From positions 255,110-319,109 of the forward strand of contig JAYKAV010001798.1 in the NCBI GenBank assembly GCA_035582835.1: 64,000 nucleotides of DNA, read 5' to 3'. The stretch is from Phoebastria nigripes (Eukaryota; Chordata; Aves; Procellariiformes; Diomedeidae). Shown one piece after another: positions 1 through 9,960 of the stretch. The position numbers and the translations under genes are program-made. Numbering within the stretch: the first letter of the stretch is position 1; each line of letters begins with the position of its first letter. The notes under the pieces were generated by a model that did not search any database, was not told the DNA's origin, and worked only from the letters and a program-made list of their open reading frames with translations.

Positions 1-432
1 AGGTGCACCGGCTCCAGCGTGGCCTTACCCACAGCCACAGTCCCTTCAGAAGTAAATCTGCTCCAACATGGCCTTACCCATGGCTGCAGTCCCTCCAGGG
101 GTGTACCTCCCCTGTCATGGCCTTATCCACGGCCACACGTTTTGAGGTGCTCCAGCATGACCTCATGCACAGCCACTGACGCTTCCAGGTGTACCTGCTG
201 CAGCATGGACTTATCCACAGCCACAGATGCTTTGAGGTGCACCTTCTCCAGTGTGGACTTATCCTTAGGCCACAATCCCTTCAGAGCTATACCTGCTGCG
301 GCACGGACATAATCCTGGCCACAGACGCTTCGAGATGTACCTGCTCTGCCATGGGCTTATCCGTGGCCACAGACACTTCGGGGTGTCCTGCTCCCACGTG
401 GACTCATCCACAGGTCACAGTCCCTTCAACTT
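1..432. repeat. Degenerate ~48-bp minisatellite, about nine units
   Basis: About nine units of 43-51 bp repeat the pattern AGGTGCACCTGCTCC, then AGCATGGACTTATCC, then ACAGCCACAGWCNCTTC. Unit starts are visible near 1, 51, 100, 145, 187, 235, 285, 333 and 380. Units differ at several positions each, so the array is old. It runs off the left edge. Tandem units of this kind are common in bird genomes beside or within endogenous retroviral sequence, which fits the ERV-like segment that follows. Confidence 0.8.
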
Positions 433-720
433 GAGTTCACACTGGAGTTCCAGCCTGTCCAGTACAGCAGCAGAAACAGCAGTGATGCCCTGGCCATCTG
501 CCAGCCCAGGCGCATGGCCATTGCTGTTATCAAAATGTTCCCAGGCACAGCACAGTAAGATGATAAGCAGTACAGCAAGCAGCAAAAGCAAAAAGCAGCC
601 ACTAACGAGAGCAGCACGAGACTCTAATACACAGTAAGGCAAGCAAGCCCCATGACTCTAATATACAGTAAAGCAAGCACAGGAGCCTGCCAATTAATAG
701 CTAAGTGGCAATAACAGCTA
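433..720 (-). mobile_element. ERV-like internal fragment
   Basis: The segment after the minisatellite, including CCAGCCCAGGCGCATGGCC and two AATAYACAGTAARGCAAGCA stretches, resembles sequence I associate with bird endogenous retroviral interiors. On the minus strand an open frame (642-415) has a strongly hydrophobic stretch rich in Leu and Ile followed by a polar tail. It starts from a non-ATG codon and has no recognisable retroviral motif. It lies on the 3' side of the minus-strand LTR at 983-1518, where the interior of a provirus would be, so this may be a truncated provirus continuing off the left edge. I recognise no gag, pol or env domain. Confidence 0.4.
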
Positions 721-982
721 TAAATTCGATCTAGCACATTCCAATCAAATCTGTCGTTATCTTGAACCCTTTGAGCCCCACGTAATCTTATTCCAATTTC
801 AAGGTCTAAGGTGAAGCCACTTGTTCCTCTGTGTTCAATGATTCATTACTGTAACAGTTAAAAAAATCGCATCATATTTCCACTTTAAACTTCACTGACT
901 TAGCTTCTACCTACCTGGAACAAACTTTTTTTCTGAGGGAGGGTGATACTAGGAACTAAAGCAGTAGGTATTCTTGTGGCTA

Positions 983-1518
983 CGTCTGGTGGGTTGACCC
1001 CAGCCAGCAGCTAAGCACCCACCAGCCACTCATTCACTCCCACCCCCAGCGGGATGGGGGAGAGAATGGGAAGAGCAAAACCAAGAAAAACTCATGGGTC
1101 AAGATAAAGACAGTTTAATAAGCAAAGGGAAGAGAAAAAAAAAAAAAAATGATGTGATGCCAAGGAAATCACTCACCACCTCCTACTGCCCAGCCAGTCC
1201 CCAAGCAACGGCTACTTCAGAAAATTTACCCCTCAGCTTTTATGGCTGAACATGACATTATATGGTGAGGAATATCTCTTTGCTCAGTTGGGGTCAGCTG
1301 TCCCAGCTGTGTTCCCTCGCAGCCTCTTGCCCACCCCCAGCCTGCTCACTGGTGGGCAGAGTGAGGAACAGAGAAGGCCTTGACCCTGTGCAAGCACTGC
1401 TCAGCAATAGCTAAAAGACTGGTGTGCTATCAACACTGTTTTAGTCACAAATCTGAAACACAGCACCATATGGGCTGCTATGAAGAAAATCAACTCCATC
1501 CTAGCCAGATCCAGTACA
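983..1518 (-). mobile_element. Old solo or 5' LTR of a bird ERV (copy 1)
   Basis: It aligns along its length with the LTRs at 18946-19480 and 52589-53123 (shared landmarks: CAGCCAGCA, GATGGGGGA, AGATAAAGACAGTTTAATAA, ATCAACA and CACAGCACNA). It is the most diverged copy: the TAA microsatellite is gone, the TATA region is degraded, and a run of A replaces the repeat. The polyadenylation signal (TTTAAT on the plus strand) is kept. The right end is CCAGTACA at 1518; the left end is only approximate. No target duplication is visible. Confidence 0.8.
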
Positions 1519-4439
1519 GTACCACTATAGTAATGATTATTAAGTGTTTATGATTGGTGATCAGAAAAAGAAGGCTGTACATGAAAAAAACAATTGGTAT
1601 ATTAAGGGATTGACTCAGCAAAGGACTTAAGCTCAGGTATTTTGAAACCATGTTACAACCAGCAAAGAACAGTCCTGGCTATAGTGCAGAAGCAACATCC
1701 CCTAATCCCCCTGGCTTGTTTCACTGCACTGGTAGCTACAAGGTGAGCACTGGGGTTTCTTCACCAACAGTGGCACGGCCTCAAAGAAAACACTGTCAAA
1801 TCCATTTTTACAGCAAACTCTTCAGAGCCACAAGTTTGGTAGCCTGGTGCTGTGTTCTTCTCTCCCCCATTTCACATGGCTTGCTACTACTGTTCTGTCT
1901 ATTGTACACATAAAGCATATACAAGTGAATAATAAGATTATGTTTTTGTAGATAACCACAAAGTACCTAGTGGCAGCATGAATCTAATATGCTTGCACTA
2001 CAGAGTCACTGCCTTCGATTGCTCCCACAAACTTCTAGTTTAGGTCAGCTGCCAAAGTGCTGCTGAGTGCACAAGCAATTGGAAGAGAAAAGTCAACTTC
2101 CAAAAAGCTTAGGGCTCAGCCACATCCCAAATACATTCATAGCGTAAGTAAAGACTATTTTCTAACACCAGTTTCAGCACCGCTGAATTTCACAATATTG
2201 AATTTTACTAATACTGATAGTATCAGACTAACTCAGAAAATGGTCAGTGAAACTTTTCAAAGCAATCTGAATTAGATAACTTAGACACAGAGCTTAAATA
2301 CAATAATTGAAATTCCTTATAGGAATAGGGTTTCTGCTCTCATGCAGAAAAAACACATGCACATGGGGGCAAAATGTGCATAGTTGGAAATACNGAATAT
2401 ATTCAGTATTTTTTATTATTCATATGGGTATCAATGCAAAAAAGAGCAAAAAAGGTTTTCCAGTATTTTGCATATATTCAAGAGAATACATTCATTATCA
2501 TTGTAATGACTGGACAACTGAGGTAAATGGTAATTCATATACTCAATAATGTATTCATAATATGCAAACCAAACTCTACCTAAAACATAAAAGCATTAAT
2601 TCCTTCTCTTTTTAAAAGACATCTATTTGCTGCAAAATTACATTAACATAAATTTGATACTACAGGCTGTGATGTATCATAAAAGTTAAAAATGCATGTA
2701 GTCCATGAATTTTCCCAGTAAGTCAGTCAAGTTTATATCATTTACATGTAACAAAATGGCTCTTCATTACATGAAATATTGACATTCAAAATGAACAATC
2801 TAAATTTTCTCCACTTCATCTTTCATCCTTTTAAAAGCCTGTCAAAACTTTGCTAGCTGTATAACAAAAAACAGTGGTGAGTAGTCACATTAGAAGGCCT
2901 GATATTTTACTCAGACAACTTCCCCTGTGGATAGCAGTATTGGAGTGAAGAAAAAACGACAATATGACATTTACATGTCAACAGTTAACATTAAAAAAAT
3001 TGTTTAAAATCAGTTTTCCTACAAGCTCTTTTTTTTTTTTTTTTACATTTCTATTATAAAAGCTACTAACTGTATGCCAAACCATGGCACCCAAGGCAGA
3101 ACACCAGCAGGAGCAGAGCTCTTTCAAACAGTGACTTCCTGAAGAAATTACTGTAAGCCATTTGACAGTGCGTACCACTAGACACATTTCCCACTGGGTA
3201 CTGTTTGGCAGTCACCCACACAGCAGGAGAGCACACTCAGGACTCTTGGGTGAGCTGTGGACACACATTTCCAAGTCCTTGATCCTTCACTCAACTCGGT
3301 CACACAGCTTTGCCTACTCATTGGTTTCAGCATAGCAGGTACACTAACAGCCACCAAATGCTCATTTATCCACAGGATAATTTACCAGCAGGCATGAGGA
3401 AGACTTCTGAGGCTGACCTCACACAGGAACGAAGGAGACAACAAAACAACAGAAAACCAAATCAGCAATAATATACCTAGCATAAAGATATTAACATAAA
3501 TACAAATATTTGGAAGTGCAAGTAAAAACCTGAACTCCAGGGTCACAGGCCTACAGCTTTAAATCGTTGAATCTTGCCAGACATCTCTCCTAGTTACGTG
3601 TGTGTATATATATACATGTACAGAGATTTCCAGTATTTAAGTAATCTGCAGTTCTAGAAAAAGAAATTCTGGTTTTATTGGAATGTCCACAGTACAAACT
3701 TCAGCACACCACTTCAGAACTTCTGGGCCATTTTGAGGCTGTCACCCAGTTCAGGCTTTGGACTGAAGTTCAAATCCTATCACTTGCGTATTGCTCCTTA
3801 GGTGGTAGCTTTAATATATGAACAGTTTTGAAATTACCCTTTGGACTAAGATACTAGAATCATACACTGGCCATAAATTTAGAATTAGAAATAATGATTT
3901 TTTCCACTTACATATCCACTTTCTTTAATGAAGTCTCTTATAATAAATTTACTTCTCAAGTATGAGCACAATCTAATGGATGGTTTTAATCTAATGGTTT
4001 TATTTTTAAGTATGGCTTATTACAAAAGAGAGTGAGTGAATCTGTTTAATTTTCAGTTCAATCATTTAAAATTAAATTTAAAGTTTTTATGATCAGAGTT
4101 CAAATAATTATTTCAAGGACTGTGGGGTTATGCATGATTGTACTAGGAACACTATAGGCCAATAAAAGATTTCAGTATCTAAACTGAGAGTTAAGGAAAA
4201 TTTAGTTACCCAAAACTAAAACTGCATTTTAACAATCTCTGTAGTATTGATACTATCAGCTTGACTTGAAAATACTCCAGGTGCATAAAATGTAAGTGAA
4301 CCTTTGTGATCTGATATACTTCAGGAATGAGCCTGTTTTGTCCAAACACTTCAGGATCAAACAAAGTCAATCACAGGGAAGTGACCAGAATGCAAGACTA
4401 CTTTTCCAAAGTAGCTGCCTGAATAACTATGCTACAGCC

Positions 4440-4545
4440 TGCTGACCCTCGCCTGCAAGGAGGTGGGAGATGTGAGTCTAATCCCTGCAGGCTGAACAGG
4501 ACACTGAACCCAGGATCTCACAGTCCCTGAGCAAGTGAATAGAAG
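4440..4545 (+). repeat. Possible ancient dispersed repeat, copy a
   Basis: Contains CAGGCTGAACAGGACACTG followed by AACCCAGGATCTCACAG. Similar strings occur at 5481-5535 and 8783-8820 in the same orientation. The AACCC core resembles the inverse of a tRNA-like B box, so an old SINE is possible. The match is short and made by eye. Confidence 0.25.
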
Positions 4546-5480
4546 AGGGATTCTGTGACCGTATCTTCTGACCACATTTTAAATTCAAGAAGCAAGCCTT
4601 GATCAGTGCTTTTTAGAAAGACAACAGACCCCGATCTTCTAGAGTGGCCTGAATGCTCTAAAAAACAAAAAAAACCCTGAGTAAATAGGTTTTTGCCTTC
4701 TTAGTTAAGGCTTTGCGTGGTGCTTTCACATGCAAATATAATGCAATACCTGGGGCAAAATGCTATGAAGTATAATGAAAATAACAACTGTGAATAGGCA
4801 ATGCTGGATTGCATGAGATTGCAAGTGGGAAGTACCTATGAACAATAGGTTAACATGAACAAAGTCAGCACCGCTGTTGCATACAAAGTTGTGGCAAGCA
4901 GCCTCAGTTATAGGAAGAGAGAGGTGATAATGAGATTGGATTTCAGGTTTCTGAATAGGATTGAATTCATATAGATTAGTTTGAGCTTCTCAAAGTTAAG
5001 AGATCTGTTAAGTATAAAAGATTATAATTTTTAAAGATTTAAAAAGCACATTTACCATGTTTAAATCTCACATTTAAAGTTAAAGATTTAATGACACAAA
5101 AAAGAATTTAGAATATTGGTTTTATAAGGCCACTAAGGGATTGTCTGTCCATGTAATAGAGTCTTTGGATGTAAACAGTTTTGAAGATTAGTAACTCAGG
5201 TGCTAGAGAAGATAACAGGATCTACAAGAGATTTCTAAGGAAATCACAGAACTTTCCCAGCAACAAGTCTTTCAGATCCTGCAAAACCTGATGAAGACTA
5301 GACAGACTGGCACCTAAGATTCCTGATAGGTCTGATGGAGTTGGTGTTCTCTGACCATGCCTAACCCGTGCCCAACATTAGACTCCTCACAAATATAGTA
5401 AAGCCAATACCTACCAGCTGCATATGAGCTCTGGTACTCATTCAGGGTACTGGAACCTAGATACAATATAAGGCTACCAT

Positions 5481-5535
5481 CAGCCTGAGGAGATTCAAAC
5501 CCACATCCCTCACCACACAGGATACTGTCTTAAAC
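5481..5535 (+). repeat. Possible ancient dispersed repeat, copy b
   Basis: CAGCCTGAGGAGATTCAAAC followed by CCACATCCCTCACC resembles copies a and c. Low confidence for the reasons given at copy a. Confidence 0.25.
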
Positions 5536-6185
5536 TCAAGGCTATAATGTGTCAGGGAAAAGAAACTTTCTAAGCTGCCTGCTAAACCTATGTTACTGCA
5601 CAGTAAGATAGGTAGTCAGACACATAATTCAGGCAGTGACATAAGAGGGAGCACAATTTGACAATCCAGTGGCTAGTATTAAACAGCATTTAGATAAAAT
5701 ATAGACACAGTCCTTTGACACTGTGGAGAGCTGCTTCACATCTAGCCACACTTGAAAGAGAAAACAGGGAACTGTTATCTCTGAAACACTGCTAGTGTTA
5801 TCCCTCAGGGAAGTATTGAGATCGCTGTGTCTACGTGCACAGCAACACCTGTTTTCAACTCCAGCTTGACACTCTAGACCTGGCTAATATTTCAGACATT
5901 TCTCTGTGCTTTAGCATTTAGTACTATGGGTGAGTTCTTGCTTAGTATGTGGAGTTTCTGGATCACCATTCTGAGACACATACTACTACTACCCATGCAT
6001 GCAGTGTTCAGACCTATCAATGTGACTAACTTGACTTGTAACTAAATGCACATCATTCCTTGGATCACACTCTCAATGATTTTTTTCTTTGTTGCCCTTC
6101 TTTAAAAAAGGAGGTATTGAGAAATCCCATAACTGCAATCACAGAAATATGAACATTAGGGAAGCTCTTTAAGTTAGCATCACTT

Positions 6186-6473
6186 TTACACAACAAAATC
6201 CCTTTCAGACATGAAAGCCTTATTTTCAATGAGCCTGATGCTCATTCCACAATATGAAGTTTGCCTCTGGAAGCCACCACTCAGATGTCTTCCATGGGTT
6301 TCACCAGCGCATGCAACTAACATGTAACATACAAACCACAGGATAACAGACACAATGAAGCTGCAGACAGTCAAGCCCATGTTGGCAGAAAAATTAAAAC
6401 TCAGAGCTATCAGGTGTCCATTAGCAGACACTGCTCTGACAGCTTTTGGAACAAGGCACTGTAGATCATGCAT
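6186..6473 (-). other. Unrecognised 95-codon open frame
   Basis: An ATG-initiated frame of 95 codons, preceded three bases upstream by an acceptor-like TTTGCCTTTTACAG. Residues from about 32 to 58 (NMGLTVCSFIVSVILWF and onwards) would form one membrane segment. The 5' part falls in the left arm of the inverted repeat. I know of no homologue. It may be chance or part of a decayed element. Confidence 0.15.
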
Positions 6474-6527
6474 TATCTGTAAAAGGCAAATCAATATTAC
6501 TTCTTCTGTGGAAAAAGGATACAAGTA
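6402..6527 (+). repeat. Inverted repeat, left arm
   Basis: Its reverse complement recurs at 7380-7518. Shared blocks in order: AGAGCTATCAGGT, ACAAG, ACTGT, CTGTAAAAGGCAAATCA (17 exact bases) and GGATACAAGTA (11 exact bases), with small gaps and substitutions between them. The arms are separated by about 850 bp that do not pair. It could be the terminal repeats of a decayed DNA transposon or an inverted duplication. The outer end CAGAG resembles hAT termini, but no 8-bp target duplication is visible. Confidence 0.8.
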
Positions 6528-7379
6528 ATTACATTACTACAACATTACATTTACTCAAGTTGTACAGACAGATAAATATGAGATGATGTTTTAAAAAGTT
6601 CTGCTGTCCAGTGTGTATAGCCAAAGTTATTAAATATTCTGTATAAGTTCTATGCATTAAAATAATCATAAAAATTGTGTTTTCAAAATTTTTTAATCTT
6701 GACCAAGAATGTTTAAACTATTCACATGGAAGTTCAAGTAATAACCAGCAATTACAGTGACACAAAATGAAGAATGCGAGTTACCAGAGTCCAGGGTAGG
6801 GAAGTTCTAACACAGATTTAATTATCCTGACTTTAGCTGCCTACATAAATTAACCCTAAACTTGCTCAAGTAATGATCACCAAACAAATTCCAATGAAGC
6901 TAACAGGTGCTCCCTGATTGTTAGAATTTACTTAAATCATGTCATTTAGAGATGTTCCTTTAGTACAGCAGCTGAACAATTGTTGGTAGTACTCAGTCTA
7001 ATTACAAGCTTGAATAGATGAATATCTATTGAGATATGCATCTTAATTTCCTATTATTTACCTGTGAGAGATTGACTTGGTCTCTTAAGACTTCATACTA
7101 ATGTTGTAATCAGCTTTTTAAATAGAACTAAATGTTTAATATGCACCAATACAACAGAGATTTCTGAACTGGAAAGGTCAGAATTTGTTGCCATAGAAAA
7201 GTCTGGAAACTCATTTTCACCACAGCAAAATACAAAGAGTTCTTTCATATCTGCAGAATTTATATACTGCAAACGTGGCTGGAACTCCTTAAATAAGACT
7301 AACGAGTAGTTTTTATATAGCATTTTAAGAAGACAAAAGGTTATTTCACATATAAGCAGTTCCTTGATTGATTTAAAGC

Positions 7380-7518
7380 TACTTGTATCCTTTTTTCCCC
7401 CTACAGGAAAGGTCACACTGATTTGCCTTTTACAGGTAACACAAGATGCACAGTATCTTGTCAGAATAATCACCAAAGCCACTGAAGACTATATGCAAGC
7501 AGATACCTGATAGCTCTC
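7380..7518 (-). repeat. Inverted repeat, right arm
   Basis: Partner of the arm at 6402-6527. In each arm a pyrimidine-rich stretch ending in TTTGCCTTTTACAG is visible (on the minus strand in the left arm, on the plus strand here). It looks like a splice acceptor followed by an open frame, so a duplicated exon edge cannot be excluded. Confidence 0.8.
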
Positions 7519-9590
7519 AAACGCCTCTGAGAACACACAGTCACGTTCCATCTGGTTCTACACAGCTCATACTCTGTGCTTTTCTAACTGCAAGTGGAAA
7601 TTATAAAAATCTCCTCATTTACTATTATAAGTAACACTTTTATATTAGTAGTCATTTTAACCTGCGTTCAGTTAGGGGTAGATGAAGTTTTTGCTTAATT
7701 ATGTATACACTTGAACTTTGCCATTAAAAAAAAAAAAAAAGCAAAACCCACAATGAAATCAGAATGAAAAGAATTGGTCCCTTTAAATGCAAGAATACAG
7801 GAATCTTTTGCCATGCAGAAGATTCAGCCCATGGATACAACAATAAAATTTGATTATAAATACATAAATTCATAATATTATAATAAGTAGCTAAATAACT
7901 ATGTTAAATAATAAAAAACAACATTGACCAATTTTTTCCCATACTCTAGGGGATCTTCTAGTGTTTTGTGTACTACCATCTATTACATGCTACCACATGA
8001 TACTGGCAACTATTATATTTCTGTTCGATATCAGTGTACCTGAATTTATCTTCAGCCCCAACTGGGAAGACACATTAATAATTCCAGTTCAGTTGGAAGT
8101 AAAATCCCCCTGTGATTGCTTCCATATGCATTTTTATCAACCATCAGTTAAGCCAAAATTACTTGTATGATTTTCCCCATCAGTGAGCAAGATGACAGAG
8201 AAACTGCTTTAATGGTATCTTTTTTTTCTTAATATTATTTTCAAAGTTCTGACAGATTTCTAACATGTTCTGCCTTCATGGATAATCTCTTTATTTCAAG
8301 TCAAATTAAAATAGATACTTCTGCTGCTCAAAGCAGAGAAACTTCTGAGAATGACTATCCCATCATACTCAAACTAAAAAAACAAACTGAAGATTAGGCA
8401 CACATAGGGAAAAAGACACGCAGGTGTCCATTTTGACCTAAACAGTGCAGGCTTGACGTATTCAGGTTTAGAGTGCAACATGAACCACGAAGAATCAGGT
8501 ATGAGAGACACAGTAGCAAAATTGCTAGGGGAAGGAAATGTTAACACTGGGTGCAGAGCTACCCATGGTCTACATGTCTCCAGCCACCTTCCAGGGTTCC
8601 CAAACTGCTTTCTGCTAGCACTACCAGGTTCATTGCTCTGCCTGAGCCCTGAGAAGGTACAGTCACTGCCTCTGTCNCCGTCTAAAAATGGCCCAGGCTT
8701 GTGGAACAATCCCCAGGCTGCCATCCGGGATTCTCCTGAAAAGCGGGCCCTTCAGTGTCAAGGTTTGAATACATACAGACCTGGCCAGCCTGAGGACTGA
8801 ACCCAGGAGAATACAGAGCCTACTGAAGATGAACAACAAGCTGCCTAACTGACTGCTCCTACAAAGCAAAATCTATGCTTGCAAAGCAGGCACCAAGCTT
8901 ACCTTCTGAAAATGCATGCTCATACTACTGTTCCTCCAAGATCCCCTCCACACATTTACTTGCTTACCTCATCTACTGGCTTTGTGCTGCCTTGAAATAA
9001 GACTCAAAACTTATTGGGCAGAAGTTCTTGTTTGCAGTATGTCTGGATAATTTCTATTACAATACGGTACCTCTTCCTTGTTGCAGCCAGCAGATGAAAA
9101 CACAATATAAAGATAGTGGAGTTTTTCAGCAGATAATTGATTTAACTACATATAAGAAGGATAACCTATTACCTTCCTTTTGCATATCTTGAAATATACC
9201 CAGAAAAAAGACACCACCATATTCCCTAAAAGGCATGGAAAGACAGAAAATGGCAGGCACAATTCAGTAGTCATATTAAGAACAGCACTGATATCTAAGT
9301 AACATTTAGCTTTATTCATTTAAGAAATACTGTATTTTATTTTCATCCTGGAGGATGTAATGTCAAAGATTCAATCTAAACACTTGTATCAGGACAGTCC
9401 TGCATTAATCAAGTTATTTCCACATTCAAACATCAATTCCCTATGCCAAAACACAACTACAACATCTTGTGTGGAACTGTAACTTGAATGATTTTTTTTT
9501 CACCCAGGTTTGGCTACTGGAATCACAGAGCCAAAAAAATACCTTTACCCAGTGCACAATTGCATTTATACAGGTGATGTTACAAATCAG
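7519..9590. other. Intronic DNA without recognisable genes
   Basis: AT-rich, with an A run at about 7726-7740 and a G+C-richer block at 8400-8850. The plus-strand and minus-strand frames in that block (115 and 116 codons) overlap each other and neither resembles a known protein. Confidence 0.5.
8783..8820 (+). repeat. Possible ancient dispersed repeat, copy c
   Basis: GGCCAGCCTGAGGACTGAAC followed by CCAGGAGAATACAG shares CAGCCTGAGGA with copy b and CTGAACCCAGGA with copy a. It lies at the edge of a G+C-richer segment (about 8400-8850) that is open on both strands for about 115 codons and may all be old repeat. Confidence 0.25.
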
Positions 9591-9607
9591 AGGGAGATCT
9601 GATCACC

Positions 9608-9960
9608 ATCAGAAGAGATAGAAGCCTCTCGCTCTTCTCTCATGCCTTCCAGACTCGGCGTATTGCAAAGCGTGTCCCTTCCGCTGGAGCACCATGAGGA
9701 AGAACAGATCCCCATACAACTTCTGCACAGAGTCACTGGAAGACTCACTTCAGACAAGACACTTCCTCCTTCGAGGCTGGGCATCCTATAATCATGCCCA
9801 GAAAAGGGTGCCCCAGAAAATGACTCTTCAGCAAAAGACAACTTATTAACAGAAGTGAAAGAACAGTGTGTCTGTTGTACTCTACAAAGGAAAATACCAA
9901 ATTTTGTTGACAAGATACACCGGATGTTAGATACGATGGATTACAGCCAGGCACGTGTTT
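9608..9960 (+). pseudogene. Decayed coding-like block of unknown origin
   Basis: On the plus strand one frame runs for about 117 codons with a single internal stop at about 9790 and ends at a stop near 9958. Legible parts include SEEIEASRSSLMPSRLGVL, LEHHEEEQIPIQLLHRV, NLLTEVKEQCVCCTLQRK and VDKIHRMLDTMDYSQARV. The composition is polar and balanced, unlike chance translation of the surrounding AT-rich DNA, and the segment is richer in G+C and CpG than its flanks. I recognise no family. A decayed processed copy, or an exon of an antisense transcript inside C8orf34 intron 1, would both fit. No poly-A tail or target duplication is evident. Confidence 0.3.

Larger units (their letters stand above)
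1519..6401. other. Intronic AT-rich DNA
   Basis: No recognisable gene. It holds a poly-T run (about 3030-3044), a short TA/TG stretch near 3600-3615, and two segments (4440-4545 and 5481-5535) that may be copies of one old dispersed repeat and are listed separately. Remaining open frames are below about 90 codons and unremarkable. Confidence 0.6.

Noticed and set aside
5481..5535. tRNA-like B box on the minus strand (GGGTTTGAATCTCC)
   Set aside because: No matching A box or cloverleaf stems could be drawn; treated as a possible old repeat instead of a tRNA gene.
7093..7482. 129-codon minus-strand frame
   Set aside because: It starts at a GTG codon, overlaps the right arm of the inverted repeat in the opposite sense to the acceptor, and has no recognisable protein features.
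8374..8800. Overlapping 115- and 116-codon frames on both strands
   Set aside because: Mutually antisense, with an unresolved base in both and no recognisable homology; more likely an old G+C-richer repeat.
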